A stretch of 64,000 nt of DNA from Oscillospiraceae bacterium (GCA_015063905.1 SVTF01000002.1:1-64000), one strand, 5' to 3'; shown: positions 24,190 to 33,470, counted from the first letter of the stretch. A program made the numbers and translations. The notes: a model not told the origin generated them from the sequence alone.

Positions 24190-25962
24190 ATGAAAAGAAT
24201 GAACGTATTTTCAAAAATAGTCGCATTTATACTTGCTGTGATTATGGTTATGAGCTTTGCGGCTTGCAATTCTTCTAAGGATTCTGCCGTTGGAGATGAC
24301 GGTCAGAAGGATAATATGAATGGCGGCGTTTCAATGGAAAACTCGCCTAATCTCGATTTTTCATCCGGGAATCCTAATAAAAACGATTCCAATAGCATGA
24401 ATTCTCCGTCGACCAAGCCAAACGATGGCGCACCGTCCGATCCCAACGCTCCGTCGGACGAGGATGAGGGGGGTGTGTCAGTTGAAGGAGATCTCCCCGA
24501 TTCTGATATAACTAATGAAGAATTTATTGAGTCCGAGACGGAATTTATAAGCGGTGGCAACCTTTCCTCCGAGCAAGTGACGGAGGAGGATAGTGGGGAA
24601 GATATAGATAAGCTCCCGTCCGATTACGAGGACCTTTTGAAAAATTCCTTTACTTTTGTAAGAGATCAAGCATTTTCCACGTTTTCTTCCGATGTTGACA
24701 CGGCATCGTACACGTATTTCCGCAAGCTTGTGTCCGCGGGTTACTCTTTTGATAACCTACGCAATAGCGGAGGCAACTTCAGAATAGAGGAATTCATAAA
24801 TTACTTCAGATATGATGTAGATCAACCCAAGGAGGGAGAACTGTTTGGTGTTAAAACCGAGCTTGTTCCTTGTCCGTGGAATGACGAGACGATGTTGTTC
24901 CGCGTAACGCTTCAGGCAGAAAACGCAAAGCCTACCGAGGGAAATAACCTTGTGTTCCTTATAGACGTATCGGGATCTATGTCCGGAGCAGATAAGCTTC
25001 CTTTGTTGAAAAAAGCATTCTCATACCTTGTCGGCAATCTTGGTGCCAACGATACTGTGTCCATCGTGACCTATTCGGGACGCGAGGAGGTCGTGCTCGA
25101 GGGTTGCAACGGTCTTGAGAGCGACAAGATAATGAATGCGATCAACGGTCTTGTAGCATCGGGTTCAACAAACGGCGAAGCGGGACTTACTATGGCATAC
25201 AGACTTGCGGAGAAATACTTCATAGAGGGCGGCAACAACCGTATAATCATGGCGTCGGACGGAGATCTCAACGTTGGAATATCCTCGGAGTCTGAGCTTA
25301 CGAAGTATATTGAGGAAAAGAGAGATCAGGGCGTATATCTTTCTGTTCTCGGATTTGGAACGGGCAATTACCATGATGCCAATATGGAGGCGCTTGCCGA
25401 CAACGGAAACGGTGTTTATTACTATATCGACGGTGAGAGTGAGGCTGAAAAGGTGTTCGGAACAGATCTCGCGAGCACTATGTACACCGTGGCTAACGAC
25501 GTAAAGCTTCAGGTGGAGTTTGATCCTGATATGGTGCAAGCGTACAGACTCATAGGCTACGATAACCGTATTCTTGACAAAGAGGATTTTGAAAACGATG
25601 CCAAGGACGCGGGCGACGTTGGTGCATCACACCAGGTAACGGTTGTATACGAGATCAAGCCTATCTTTAAGAGCGGCCCTGTTAAGACAACTATGATGAC
25701 TCTACGCGTAAGATACAAAAATCCTGGCGAGAGCCTCAGCCTGCTTAACGAATACGCGATAGGACCGGAAATAAGCCAAGCAAGCAATGATATGCGATTC
25801 ATAACCGCGGTCATTGAAACGGCGGCACTGCTTCGCAACCGCGATTACAACGGCACCGTAACGCTGGCAAGCATACTCGGAGAGCTTGATCAGATCGAGC
25901 TTAATGATAGCTACAAGGCGGAATTTTGCGATATGATAAGAACGCTCTATTCAAGAGGCTAG
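24190..25962 (+). CDS. VWA-domain lipoprotein (YfbK-like, DUF3520-type C-terminus)
   Basis: 590 residues. The N-terminal signal ends in a lipobox (MSFAAC), so it is a membrane lipoprotein. A Ser/Pro/Asp-rich stalk runs to about residue 140, then the vWF-A-associated N-terminal domain (FSTFSSDVDTASY), a von Willebrand A domain with a perfect MIDAS (DVSGSMS) near residue 260, and a C-terminal domain ending in NDSYKAEFCDMI. The track start at 24142 is replaced by ATG at 24190, which follows GGAGG. It is third in the operon with sigma and anti-sigma factors, 23 bp from the latter, so it is probably part of the same envelope response. Function of YfbK-type proteins is not established. Confidence 0.88.
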   Translation: MKRMNVFSKIVAFILAVIMVMSFAACNSSKDSAVGDDGQKDNMNGGVSMENSPNLDFSSGNPNKNDSNSMNSPSTKPNDGAPSDPNAPSDEDEGGVSVEGDLPDSDITNEEFIESETEFISGGNLSSEQVTEEDSGEDIDKLPSDYEDLLKNSFTFVRDQAFSTFSSDVDTASYTYFRKLVSAGYSFDNLRNSGGNFRIEEFINYFRYDVDQPKEGELFGVKTELVPCPWNDETMLFRVTLQAENAKPTEGNNLVFLIDVSGSMSGADKLPLLKKAFSYLVGNLGANDTVSIVTYSGREEVVLEGCNGLESDKIMNAINGLVASGSTNGEAGLTMAYRLAEKYFIEGGNNRIIMASDGDLNVGISSESELTKYIEEKRDQGVYLSVLGFGTGNYHDANMEALADNGNGVYYYIDGESEAEKVFGTDLASTMYTVANDVKLQVEFDPDMVQAYRLIGYDNRILDKEDFENDAKDAGDVGASHQVTVVYEIKPIFKSGPVKTTMMTLRVRYKNPGESLSLLNEYAIGPEISQASNDMRFITAVIETAALLRNRDYNGTVTLASILGELDQIELNDSYKAEFCDMIRTLYSRG

Positions 25963-25985
25963 CTCGATTATTGATATAAAGTCTA

Positions 25986-26017
25986 AAGGGGAGTCTACGG
26001 ACTCCCCCTTGCTTTTT
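25986..26017 (+). terminator. Terminator of the sigma/anti-sigma/VWA operon
   Basis: GGGGAGTC-TACG-GACTCCCC with a stable tetraloop, followed by CTTGCTTTTT. It lies 24 bp after the VWA stop. Confidence 0.85.
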
Positions 26018-26102
26018 GCAATGTGGAATTAACAGTATATTCACAATTTGGGCTTTTGCGCGTGGTAAAATGAACATATAAATTGTGATCGGGAGATTTT
26101 AT

Positions 26103-27752
26103 ATGAAAAAAACGCTTTGTTTTAAAATTTTCGCTTTGATCATCGCGGTGATGCTGTTGCTTACATTGTTCTCGTGTAACAGACGGGACGAAGGGCGAGG
26201 AACATCCGAAAGTGTGTCATCTGCCATAAAGACAGAAACCGCGCAAACAGAAACCACCGAGTTAACGCAAACCACCGAGTCGACCGAAACAACGGAAACG
26301 ACGGAAACAACCGAAACGACGGAAACAACCGAAACGACGGAAACAACCGAAACGACGGAAACAACCGAAACAACCGAAACGACGGAAACAACGGAAACAA
26401 CGGAAACGACCGAAACTACGGAAACAATGGAAACAACGGAAACAACGGAAACGATCGAAGCTACTGAAACCGAGGCTGAATTAGAGGTAACACCGTCATC
26501 GGAGTATTATTTTGTCGGGGACACTGTATCGGTTGACGTAAAGGGTTATAAAGCGGGAGAAGAGCTTGTGATAAGTACTTCCGAGCCCTCTTATACCGAA
26601 TATACCGTTAACGGCGGAGTGGTCGAGCTTGTGGCAAGCAAAGCGTGTTCGCTCACAATTACCGTATCGTGTGGAAGCAAGTCCGCGGAATGCACCGTTC
26701 AGATAGTAGAGAATTATACGCTAAAGATATGGCCTGACGATCCTATGATAGAATATATAGGTCGGACGGAGATCCTTTCCGAGGGAGACGTTGCCTTCAA
26801 CAATACCGCTTCAGGATTTGAAATACGCTTTTTCGGCACTAAGCTTGAGGCCGTTATGTATGATAACAAGAATACGGGCATAGGCGCGGGCATTGCTGTT
26901 TTTGTGGACGGAGAGACAGATCCTCAAAAGGTCAACCTTTATCTCAATCAGGACGGAAAGTTAGTTAACGGACAGAGAGTGTTCACCCTTTGCTCATTCG
27001 ATGAGCCGGGTGTGCATACCGTAAAGGTACAAAAAATAACGGAAGAACAGATCACAAATGCCGCATTGGTATCCGTCAGTGTAACGGGAGTTTTGCTTCC
27101 AGTAACTACCGAATATGATCTTAAGATACAGGTTTACGGAGATTCTATAACTGCGGGATATGGAAACATGCGTGGAGATAATGAGGCGGATGCTCTGAAA
27201 CCCGAGACGCAAAACGGGCTTATGACCTATGCGACTATTGCGGGCTCTGCGCTCAATGCGGATATGCACGTGTTTGCTCGCAGCGGTATGGGACTCTATA
27301 CAAATCCTTACGGAAATACAAGCTGGCTAAAGGATACGTATAAAAAGGTCAGTCCATACAGCGGCAACGATTGGGATATGACGTCTTGGGTTCCCGACGT
27401 TGTGGTGATCAACGTGGGAACAAATGATATTTGGGCTGGCAACGGCTCGGCGGGCAACTCGCCCTTTGCAAAGGCAGATTTCAAAATACACTATAAGAAT
27501 ATGGTAAAGGATCTGGCATCTATCTTTGGAGAGGACACGGTGTTTGTGCTTTGCTCGGGAATGATGGAAACGGGTCTTAACCCTATATTGTCTGAGCTCA
27601 CGGTTGAGCTGCGCGAGGACGGAATAGATTCTTATGTGGTAAAGCTGCCGTTCCGATATAATTCCGCGGGACACCCCACGCTCTTAAGTCACAGATCTGC
27701 CGCAAGCACGCTTGAAATGGCGATAAAATATATGCTGAACAACAAGAAATAA
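26103..27752 (+). CDS. CE2-like SGNH acetyl esterase lipoprotein with Thr-Glu stalk
   Basis: 549 residues. A lipoprotein signal (LLTLFSC) is followed by a Thr-Glu-Thr repeat stalk from about residue 40 to 125. A jelly-roll domain of the CE2 N-terminal type follows (SGFEIRFFGTKLEAVMYD), preceded by a probable Ig-like region. The SGNH hydrolase domain starts near residue 345: GDSITAGYG (Ser), VGTND (Asn), GHPTLLSH (Asp/His position). Such enzymes remove acetyl groups from plant or host polysaccharides. ATG at 26103 (GGGAGA 6 nt upstream) replaces the track start at 26085. It has no adjacent partner gene. The stalk repeats are slippage-prone DNA. Confidence 0.88.
   Translation: MKKTLCFKIFALIIAVMLLLTLFSCNRRDEGRGTSESVSSAIKTETAQTETTELTQTTESTETTETTETTETTETTETTETTETTETTETTETTETTETTETTETTETMETTETTETIEATETEAELEVTPSSEYYFVGDTVSVDVKGYKAGEELVISTSEPSYTEYTVNGGVVELVASKACSLTITVSCGSKSAECTVQIVENYTLKIWPDDPMIEYIGRTEILSEGDVAFNNTASGFEIRFFGTKLEAVMYDNKNTGIGAGIAVFVDGETDPQKVNLYLNQDGKLVNGQRVFTLCSFDEPGVHTVKVQKITEEQITNAALVSVSVTGVLLPVTTEYDLKIQVYGDSITAGYGNMRGDNEADALKPETQNGLMTYATIAGSALNADMHVFARSGMGLYTNPYGNTSWLKDTYKKVSPYSGNDWDMTSWVPDVVVINVGTNDIWAGNGSAGNSPFAKADFKIHYKNMVKDLASIFGEDTVFVLCSGMMETGLNPILSELTVELREDGIDSYVVKLPFRYNSAGHPTLLSHRSAASTLEMAIKYMLNNKK
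26270..26460 (+). repeat. 9-bp minisatellite encoding the Thr-Thr-Glu stalk
   Basis: Roughly twenty copies of a GAAACAACC/GAAACGACG-type unit in frame encode (TTE)n. Length change by multiples of 9 bp would keep the frame and only lengthen or shorten the stalk. Confidence 0.9.
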
Positions 27753-27764
27753 TTGATAATGTTG

Positions 27765-27799
27765 ATCCCTTGGAGGCTTATACTCCAAGGGATTTTTTT
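27765..27799 (+). terminator. Terminator of the esterase gene
   Basis: ATCCCTTGGAG / CTCCAAGGGAT with a 7-nt loop and TTTTTTT after it. Confidence 0.9.
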
Positions 27800-27837
27800 G
27801 TTTTTTTTGAGAAAACGAAAATTCACATAAAATTCAC

Positions 27838-27866
27838 TTGACATTGGGTGTATATCGTGCTAAAAT
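27838..27866 (+). promoter_or_regulatory. Promoter of the marR-ABC exporter operon
   Basis: TTGACA, 17 bp, TAAAAT. The palindromic operator begins 9 bp downstream, so a bound MarR protein would block the transcription start. Confidence 0.85.
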
Positions 27867-27874
27867 ACAAAAGG

Positions 27875-27901
27875 TTAATTACTTAACCGTTAAATAATTA
27901 A
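27875..27901. promoter_or_regulatory. Palindromic MarR operator
   Basis: A 27-bp palindrome, TTAATTA-C-TTAAC-C-GTTAA-A-TAATTAA, with only the central base and one symmetric pair breaking symmetry. It covers the expected transcription start, the classic layout for MarR autorepression. Confidence 0.75.
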
Positions 27902-27939
27902 TTTTTGTCAAATAACGTGCTCGACAGAAGGGAGAGAAG

Positions 27940-28452
27940 ATGTCGGAAAACAAAAAAGAAGGACGAGAATGTCAGATATGCGGCGATAGTAAGGGTCAGC
28001 AGGTCGTGTGCCATTTCATATGCGCAAGTCGCATGCATCGGAAGGCAATAAGTAAATATGCCTCATATCTCGGATTGCATCACAGTCAACACCGAATGCT
28101 GATGCATCTTGCTAATAACGAGGTGATACGGTCACAAAAACAGTTAGCGGAGCATTTTGGCATATCGCCCGCCGCGGTGGCAACTACGCTTAAAAAGCTG
28201 GAGGCGGATGGGTATATTGAGCGAGCCAAATCGGCGGATGGACTTGATTGCCGAAATAATGAAATAATAATAACAGAGCTTGGCCGCAGAGTCGCAACGG
28301 AATCGGAGAAGTATTTTAAATTTGTGGATTGCCAAGTGATCAAAGACTTTTCCGATGAGGAGATAGAGACGTTTATAGGCTTTTTGGACAGAATACAACA
28401 AAACTTAACCGACATTGATGACGCCAAGGTCATCGGCGAGCAAAAGGAGTAA
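27940..28452 (+). CDS. MarR-family regulator with Cys-containing N-terminal extension
   Basis: 170 residues. The winged-helix core spans about residues 45-140 (SQKQLAEHFGISPAAVATTLKKLEADGYIERA). An N-terminal extension contains CQIC, and two further cysteines in VVCHFICASR, which could form a metal or thiol sensing site; most MarR proteins lack this. It is first in an operon with two ABC exporter half-genes starting 6 bp later, and probably represses them by binding the 27-bp palindrome upstream. The ligand is unknown. Confidence 0.88.
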   Translation: MSENKKEGRECQICGDSKGQQVVCHFICASRMHRKAISKYASYLGLHHSQHRMLMHLANNEVIRSQKQLAEHFGISPAAVATTLKKLEADGYIERAKSADGLDCRNNEIIITELGRRVATESEKYFKFVDCQVIKDFSDEEIETFIGFLDRIQQNLTDIDDAKVIGEQKE

Positions 28453-28458
28453 CACGGT

Positions 28459-30234
28459 ATGAAAAAATGGATGAAATATGTAAAGCCTTATTTGCTTTAC
28501 TTTATTTTAGGTCCGCTTTGCATGATCATTGAGGTTATAGGCGAGGTGCTTATGCCGCTTTATCTTGCCGAGGTCATAAACGGAGCGGTTTACCATACGC
28601 TGACTAATGAGCAAAGCGTGTGGGTAATGGTGAAAATGATTGGTACTGCGCTTATTATGATGATAGGCGGAGTGGGCGGATCGTATTTTGGAGCCAAGGC
28701 TTCTGTAAACTTTGCCGCCGATCTTAGAGCCGACCTTTTCAGAAAGGTGCAAGGATATAGCTTTGCCAATATCGATAAGTTTTCAACGGGTTCACTTGTA
28801 ACAAGACTTACAAACGACGTGACACAGGTACAGATGTTTGTCAACATGATGCTCCGTATGATGCTTCGTTCTCCCGGTATGCTGATAGGCGGCGTGATCA
28901 TGGCGGTAAGCCTCAGCCCTTCGCTATCTGTCGTAATGGCGGTAACGATACCTCTGCTGCTCGGAGCGATCGCGTTTATTATCGCGCGCGGCATGCCGAG
29001 ATTTTCCAAGATGCAGACCAAGATAGACGCGCTGAATTCAACGGTTCAGGAAAATATCACAAACGTACGCGTGGTAAAATCCTTTGTTCGCGAGGATTTT
29101 GAAAGCCAAAAGTTTGAAAAGGCTAACAAGGACCTTAAGAGTGCCGGAATGTCCGCGATGAAGAATATGATCTTTATGCAGCCAGTGCAGACCTTCTTTA
29201 TGTATATAACAACGGGACTTGTTATTTGGTTTGGAAGCCAGCTGGTTATCAGCAATTACGATGCCGGCATCACCAATTTCAGTGTTGGCGAGCTTTCTTC
29301 CTTTATCAACTACGTAAGCCAGATACTGTTCTCCTTGATGATGGTAACTATGCTTTTGATGTTTTCGTCAAGAGCGTTGGCGTCGGCAAAGCGTATTTCC
29401 GCTGTGCTTGATGAAAAGATCGATATTATAGACTCCGCCGAGGCTGATGAAAGCGCGACCATAGAAAAGGGAAAGATCGAATTTAAAAACGTAACGTACC
29501 GTTATCACAAAAACAGCGCCGAGCCGGTGCTCGACAATATAGATCTGACTATTCCCGCGGGAAGCACCGTTGGTATCATTGGATCTACGGGCTGCGGGAA
29601 AACTACGCTTGTTTCGCTTATTCCACGTCTTTACGATACGGATGAGGGCGAGGTGCTGATAGACGGCAGAAACGTCAAAGAATACACGCTATATAATCTT
29701 CGCGAGGGCGTGGGAATGGTGCTTCAGAAGAATGTGCTGTTTTCCGGTACTATCGAGGAGAATCTGCGTTGGGGCGACGAGGACGCTACCGACGAGCAGA
29801 TGTTCGCCGCCGCGGAGAGCGCGCAGGCCGACAAATTCGTTAAAAACTTTACCCATGGATACAAAACCGAGCTTGGTCAGGGCGGTGTAAACGTTTCGGG
29901 TGGACAAAAACAAAGACTGTGTATAGCGCGTGCCTTGCTCAAGAACCCCAAGATCATTATTCTTGACGATTCCACAAGCGCGGTGGATACCGCCACCGAG
30001 GCTCAGATACGCCGTGCGTTTCGAGAGGAGCTTGCCGAATCAACAAAGATAATTATCGCTCAAAGAATATCTTCGGTAAAGGATGCCGATATGATAATCG
30101 TTATGGATGACGGCAAGATCACGGGAATCGGTCACCACGATGAGCTTATGGAGAGCAACGTGGAATATCAGGAGATATATAATTCTCAAATTTCGGGATC
30201 GGAAGGAGGAAACGGTGATGGCAAGAAGTCTTGA
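28459..30234 (+). CDS. ABC exporter half-transporter, degenerate-site subunit
   Basis: 591 residues: six membrane helices in the first 310 or so, then a nucleotide-binding domain with Walker A GSTGCGKTT, signature VSGGQKQRL and Walker B IIILDDSTSAVD. The residue after Walker B is Asp rather than the catalytic Glu, so this NBD belongs to the degenerate site of a heterodimer, as in BmrC/TM287-type exporters. It pairs with the next gene, with which it overlaps by 17 bp. Likely substrates are drugs or toxic metabolites sensed by the MarR protein; that is inference. Confidence 0.92.
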   Translation: MKKWMKYVKPYLLYFILGPLCMIIEVIGEVLMPLYLAEVINGAVYHTLTNEQSVWVMVKMIGTALIMMIGGVGGSYFGAKASVNFAADLRADLFRKVQGYSFANIDKFSTGSLVTRLTNDVTQVQMFVNMMLRMMLRSPGMLIGGVIMAVSLSPSLSVVMAVTIPLLLGAIAFIIARGMPRFSKMQTKIDALNSTVQENITNVRVVKSFVREDFESQKFEKANKDLKSAGMSAMKNMIFMQPVQTFFMYITTGLVIWFGSQLVISNYDAGITNFSVGELSSFINYVSQILFSLMMVTMLLMFSSRALASAKRISAVLDEKIDIIDSAEADESATIEKGKIEFKNVTYRYHKNSAEPVLDNIDLTIPAGSTVGIIGSTGCGKTTLVSLIPRLYDTDEGEVLIDGRNVKEYTLYNLREGVGMVLQKNVLFSGTIEENLRWGDEDATDEQMFAAAESAQADKFVKNFTHGYKTELGQGGVNVSGGQKQRLCIARALLKNPKIIILDDSTSAVDTATEAQIRRAFREELAESTKIIIAQRISSVKDADMIIVMDDGKITGIGHHDELMESNVEYQEIYNSQISGSEGGNGDGKKS

Positions 30235-32224
30235 AGAGCTTCAAAAGCAATATAACAGTTCCTCCAAGCCCGGAGCGCCCAAGATGGGCGGGGGAGGTCC
30301 CAGAGGCGGAGGCCCCAGAGGCGGCGGTCCTCGCGGAATGGGCGGAAAGCCCAAGGACGTAAAAAAGACGATTGGCAGATTGCTCGGATACGTAGGCAAA
30401 TATAAGGTGCTTTTGTTTGTTGTGCTTATCTTTATGATGATAAACACGGTCATGTCGCTTGTGGGTGGATATATGACAAGACCCATTATCAACCGTCTTT
30501 CCGCGTACGTTGGACTTGAGGTGGATGCCGAGACCATAAATACCCCGATATATATAATGCTTGATTCGGCGATAGAGTCGGTCAAAAACGCGGCAACGGG
30601 CTTTATCGCGGGGATCGTTGGCGATTCCTATAACCCGGTAGCCACAGAGGTTTTGTTTTACATTATGGCCACCATAATGATCCTCGTTGTGATATATCTA
30701 TTCACGATACTGACCAACTATTTGCAGGCAAGGGTCATGATGACCATATCGCAAAACTCTGTTGAAAAGATCAGAAACGATCTGTTTAACAAGCTTCAAA
30801 AGCTGCCTGTGCGTTATTTTGATACGCATCCTACGGGAGAGGTGATGTCCAGATTTACAAACGACGTTGACAATATCGACGTTATGCTGAACAACTCGCT
30901 GACAAGCATAGTTTCGGGCGTGATCTCACTTGTGGGCACATTTGTGTTCATGATAACCACAAATATCTGGCTCACCGTTATAACCATTGTGTTTGTACCG
31001 TTTTTTGCCATTGTCGGAGCCAAGATCGCGGGCGCGTCACGAAAATACTATTCGGGACAGCAAGCGGCGCTCGGCGCGGCAAACGGCTATATTGAGGAGA
31101 CCGTTACGGGACAAAAGGTGGTCAAGGTATTTAATCACGAAAACACCTGCTGTGATGAGTTTGAAACTCTTAACGAGGATCTGCGCGATAAGCAGATGAA
31201 GGCGCAGTTTTACGGCGGAATCATGGGGCCGATAATGCACAATACCAGCATGATAAGCTATTCGGTAACGATCGGTGTTGGCGGAATCCTTATGGTTGCC
31301 GGCAAGCTTGACCCCGGAGCGCTTCAGCTCTTTGCGCAGTATTCAAAGCAATTCAGTATGCCGATAAACAACATTTCTCAGCAGACGTCTTCCATTTTCT
31401 CGGCACTTGCGGGCGCGGAGAGAGTGTTTGCGGTTATGGATGAAGAGCCCGAAACGCTTGATGCTGACGATAGTCTTAAGATGAAGGACGTAAAGGGCGA
31501 GGTGATATTCAAAGACGTAACGTTTGGATATAATCCCGATAAGGTTATATTGAAAAATCTTTCGCTTTACGCAAAGCCCGGACAAAAGATAGCCTTTGTC
31601 GGCTCAACGGGTGCGGGTAAGACTACGGTCACAAACCTGCTTAGCCGTTTTTATGAAATCGATTCCGGCGAGATAACCATAGATGGCGTTAATATCAAGG
31701 ATATAAAGCGCGACGAGCTTCGATCAAATATCGCCATGGTGCTTCAGGATACGCATCTGTTTACGGGCACAGTAATGGAAAATATCCGTTATGGCAGACC
31801 GGATGCGACGGATGACGAGGTGGTCGCTGCCGCAAAGACGGCGAGCGCGCATAGCTTTATTATGCGCCTTGAAAACGGATATGACACTATGCTTGAGGGC
31901 GATGGAGCAAATCTGTCACAAGGACAGCGCCAGCTTCTCAATATCGCGCGCGCGGCATTGTCCAAGGCGCCTATATTGGTGCTTGACGAGGCGACAAGCT
32001 CGGTTGATACAAGAACCGAGCGTCATATCGAACACGGTATGGATAGGCTTATGAAGACTCGTACCACGTTTGTTATTGCACACAGACTTTCCACCGTTCG
32101 TAATTCCAACGCGATAATGGTGCTTGAGGCGGGGAAGATAATTGAACGCGGCACGCACGAGCAGCTGCTTGAATTAAAGGGCAGATATTACGAGCTTTAT
32201 ACGGGTAAAAGAGAACTCGATTGA
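30218..32224 (+). CDS. ABC exporter half-transporter, catalytic subunit with Gly/Arg-rich N-terminus
   Basis: 668 residues. After a short MARSLEELQKQY segment comes a Gly/Pro/Arg low-complexity stretch (GGGPRGGGPRG), then six membrane helices and an NBD with GSTGAGKTT, signature LSQGQRQ and intact Walker B LVLDEATSSVD. LSQGQ departs from LSGGQ and would face the degenerate Walker B of its partner, while its own Walker B pairs with the partner's normal signature, exactly the asymmetry of heterodimeric exporters. ATG at 30218 (GGAGGAAAC upstream) overlaps the previous gene, so the track start at 30107 is rejected. Confidence 0.92.
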   Translation: MARSLEELQKQYNSSSKPGAPKMGGGGPRGGGPRGGGPRGMGGKPKDVKKTIGRLLGYVGKYKVLLFVVLIFMMINTVMSLVGGYMTRPIINRLSAYVGLEVDAETINTPIYIMLDSAIESVKNAATGFIAGIVGDSYNPVATEVLFYIMATIMILVVIYLFTILTNYLQARVMMTISQNSVEKIRNDLFNKLQKLPVRYFDTHPTGEVMSRFTNDVDNIDVMLNNSLTSIVSGVISLVGTFVFMITTNIWLTVITIVFVPFFAIVGAKIAGASRKYYSGQQAALGAANGYIEETVTGQKVVKVFNHENTCCDEFETLNEDLRDKQMKAQFYGGIMGPIMHNTSMISYSVTIGVGGILMVAGKLDPGALQLFAQYSKQFSMPINNISQQTSSIFSALAGAERVFAVMDEEPETLDADDSLKMKDVKGEVIFKDVTFGYNPDKVILKNLSLYAKPGQKIAFVGSTGAGKTTVTNLLSRFYEIDSGEITIDGVNIKDIKRDELRSNIAMVLQDTHLFTGTVMENIRYGRPDATDDEVVAAAKTASAHSFIMRLENGYDTMLEGDGANLSQGQRQLLNIARAALSKAPILVLDEATSSVDTRTERHIEHGMDRLMKTRTTFVIAHRLSTVRNSNAIMVLEAGKIIERGTHEQLLELKGRYYELYTGKRELD

Positions 32225-32242
32225 TCGCGCAGGATAAAATAG

Positions 32243-32280
32243 GGGCGTGAAGCTTTTATAAAAGCTTCACGCCCTCTTTG
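32243..32280. terminator. Terminator between the convergent ABC operon and radical-SAM gene
   Basis: GGGCGTGAAGCTTTT / AAAGCTTCACGCCC with TCTTTG after it. It ends the exporter operon and may also serve the convergent gene, though the T tract is weak. Confidence 0.75.
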
Positions 32281-32308
32281 CTGCGGACGATAAGCCGTAG
32301 CAGAATGT

Positions 32309-33226
32309 TTATCTAAAATTCGGTGTGTAGTCAGAGGAAGCTGATCCTTTGCTCTGAAAGAATCCGTTGAATCCCAATTTGATAGCCTCTTGTGTCACGG
32401 AGTTGTATTCAAATGTGGTTAATTTGCGGTAAAGTGGGGAATATATGTGGGGAACTTCGCCCGATTTTGCCAAATTTTCGTAAAAGTCAGGTGTGTATTG
32501 GCTCATAAGACTGAGAAGCATCGAGTCGGAACCTATCTCCGAAGATAACAAACGCAAAACGTCAATAGAATCCTGTCTGTGAGATGGAAGGACCAAGTGG
32601 CGAACTATCACGCCTTTTTGGAGAATATTTTTATCAAGTGGGGAATTACTACTCGAATATTCGGGCTTTCCAACTTGGCGTACCATTTCCTTAACCGCTA
32701 AAAGAGCAATTTCACGATAATTTGATGCCGCGGAATATTTTTGCGAAAGCTCGCATGAATAATACTTGAAATCCGGGAGATAAACATCTACAAGACCTTC
32801 AAGAAGCCTAAGCCCTTCTACGCTTTCATATCCGCCGCTATTCCAAACTATCGGAACGTTGATTTTTGGCTTTATTCGTTCAAGTAAATGCGCTAATCGC
32901 GAAGTGTAGTGGGTGGGGGTAACAAATTCTATGCATTCGGCGCCGCTATCCAAAAGATGGAATATTTCTCTCTCAAGCTCCGTGTCGCTTATCTCCTTGC
33001 CTATTGAGCCGTGGCTTATGTCGCAGTTTTGGCAGTACACGCAACGGAGATTGCATCCGGAAAAGAATATTGTACCGGCGCCGACGTTACCGCTGATACA
33101 GGGTTCTTCCCATTTGTGCAGCATTGTTTTGGCGACCTTAAAGCCACTTCCAACACCGCAAAAGCCAAGAATACCGTTTTCGCGGTCCGCGCCGCAATTT
33201 CTCGGACACAAAAAGCACGCGCTCAT
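32309..33226 (-). CDS. Radical-SAM protein of the PflA-related COG1313 type
   Basis: 305 residues. The catalytic cluster motif CNLRCVYC sits at residues 58-65. Before it, the N-terminus has four further cysteines (C4, C7, C11, C23 in SACFLCPRNCG...GFC), a pattern that could hold a second metal site. Family members are annotated as pyruvate formate-lyase activase related, but no glycyl-radical enzyme adjoins this gene, and the substrate is unknown. ATG at 33226 has GGGAG 7 nt upstream; the track start 42 bp earlier lacks one. It appears monocistronic. Confidence 0.85.
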   Translation of the reverse strand: MSACFLCPRNCGADRENGILGFCGVGSGFKVAKTMLHKWEEPCISGNVGAGTIFFSGCNLRCVYCQNCDISHGSIGKEISDTELEREIFHLLDSGAECIEFVTPTHYTSRLAHLLERIKPKINVPIVWNSGGYESVEGLRLLEGLVDVYLPDFKYYSCELSQKYSAASNYREIALLAVKEMVRQVGKPEYSSSNSPLDKNILQKGVIVRHLVLPSHRQDSIDVLRLLSSEIGSDSMLLSLMSQYTPDFYENLAKSGEVPHIYSPLYRKLTTFEYNSVTQEAIKLGFNGFFQSKGSASSDYTPNFR

Positions 33227-33348
33227 CCAATCACTCCCTTCCGAATATTTGACAATACAATTATACAATATTTGCCCGATTTGTGCAACCGTTTTAAAAA
33301 ATTACTTTCAGAATGTCAAAATTTGTCGATATTATTTCGCATTATCTC

Positions 33349-33377
33349 TTGATTTTATCGGGAAAATGTATTAAAAT
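33349..33377 (+). promoter_or_regulatory. Promoter of pfkA
   Basis: TTGATT, 17 bp, TAAAAT, about 90 bp before the pfkA ATG. Confidence 0.7.
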
Positions 33378-33470
33378 ATACAATAGGAAAGGATGGGCTG
33401 CAAAGTGCGTTTTACATTGGCGCTTTGCGGACAAATTTGTGCCGCCACACGCGGCGGAATGGAGATCAAA

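Noticed and set aside
26161-26400. Minus-strand ORF of LFPSFRLFPSF repeats
   Set aside because: It is the antisense reading of the Thr-Glu minisatellite.
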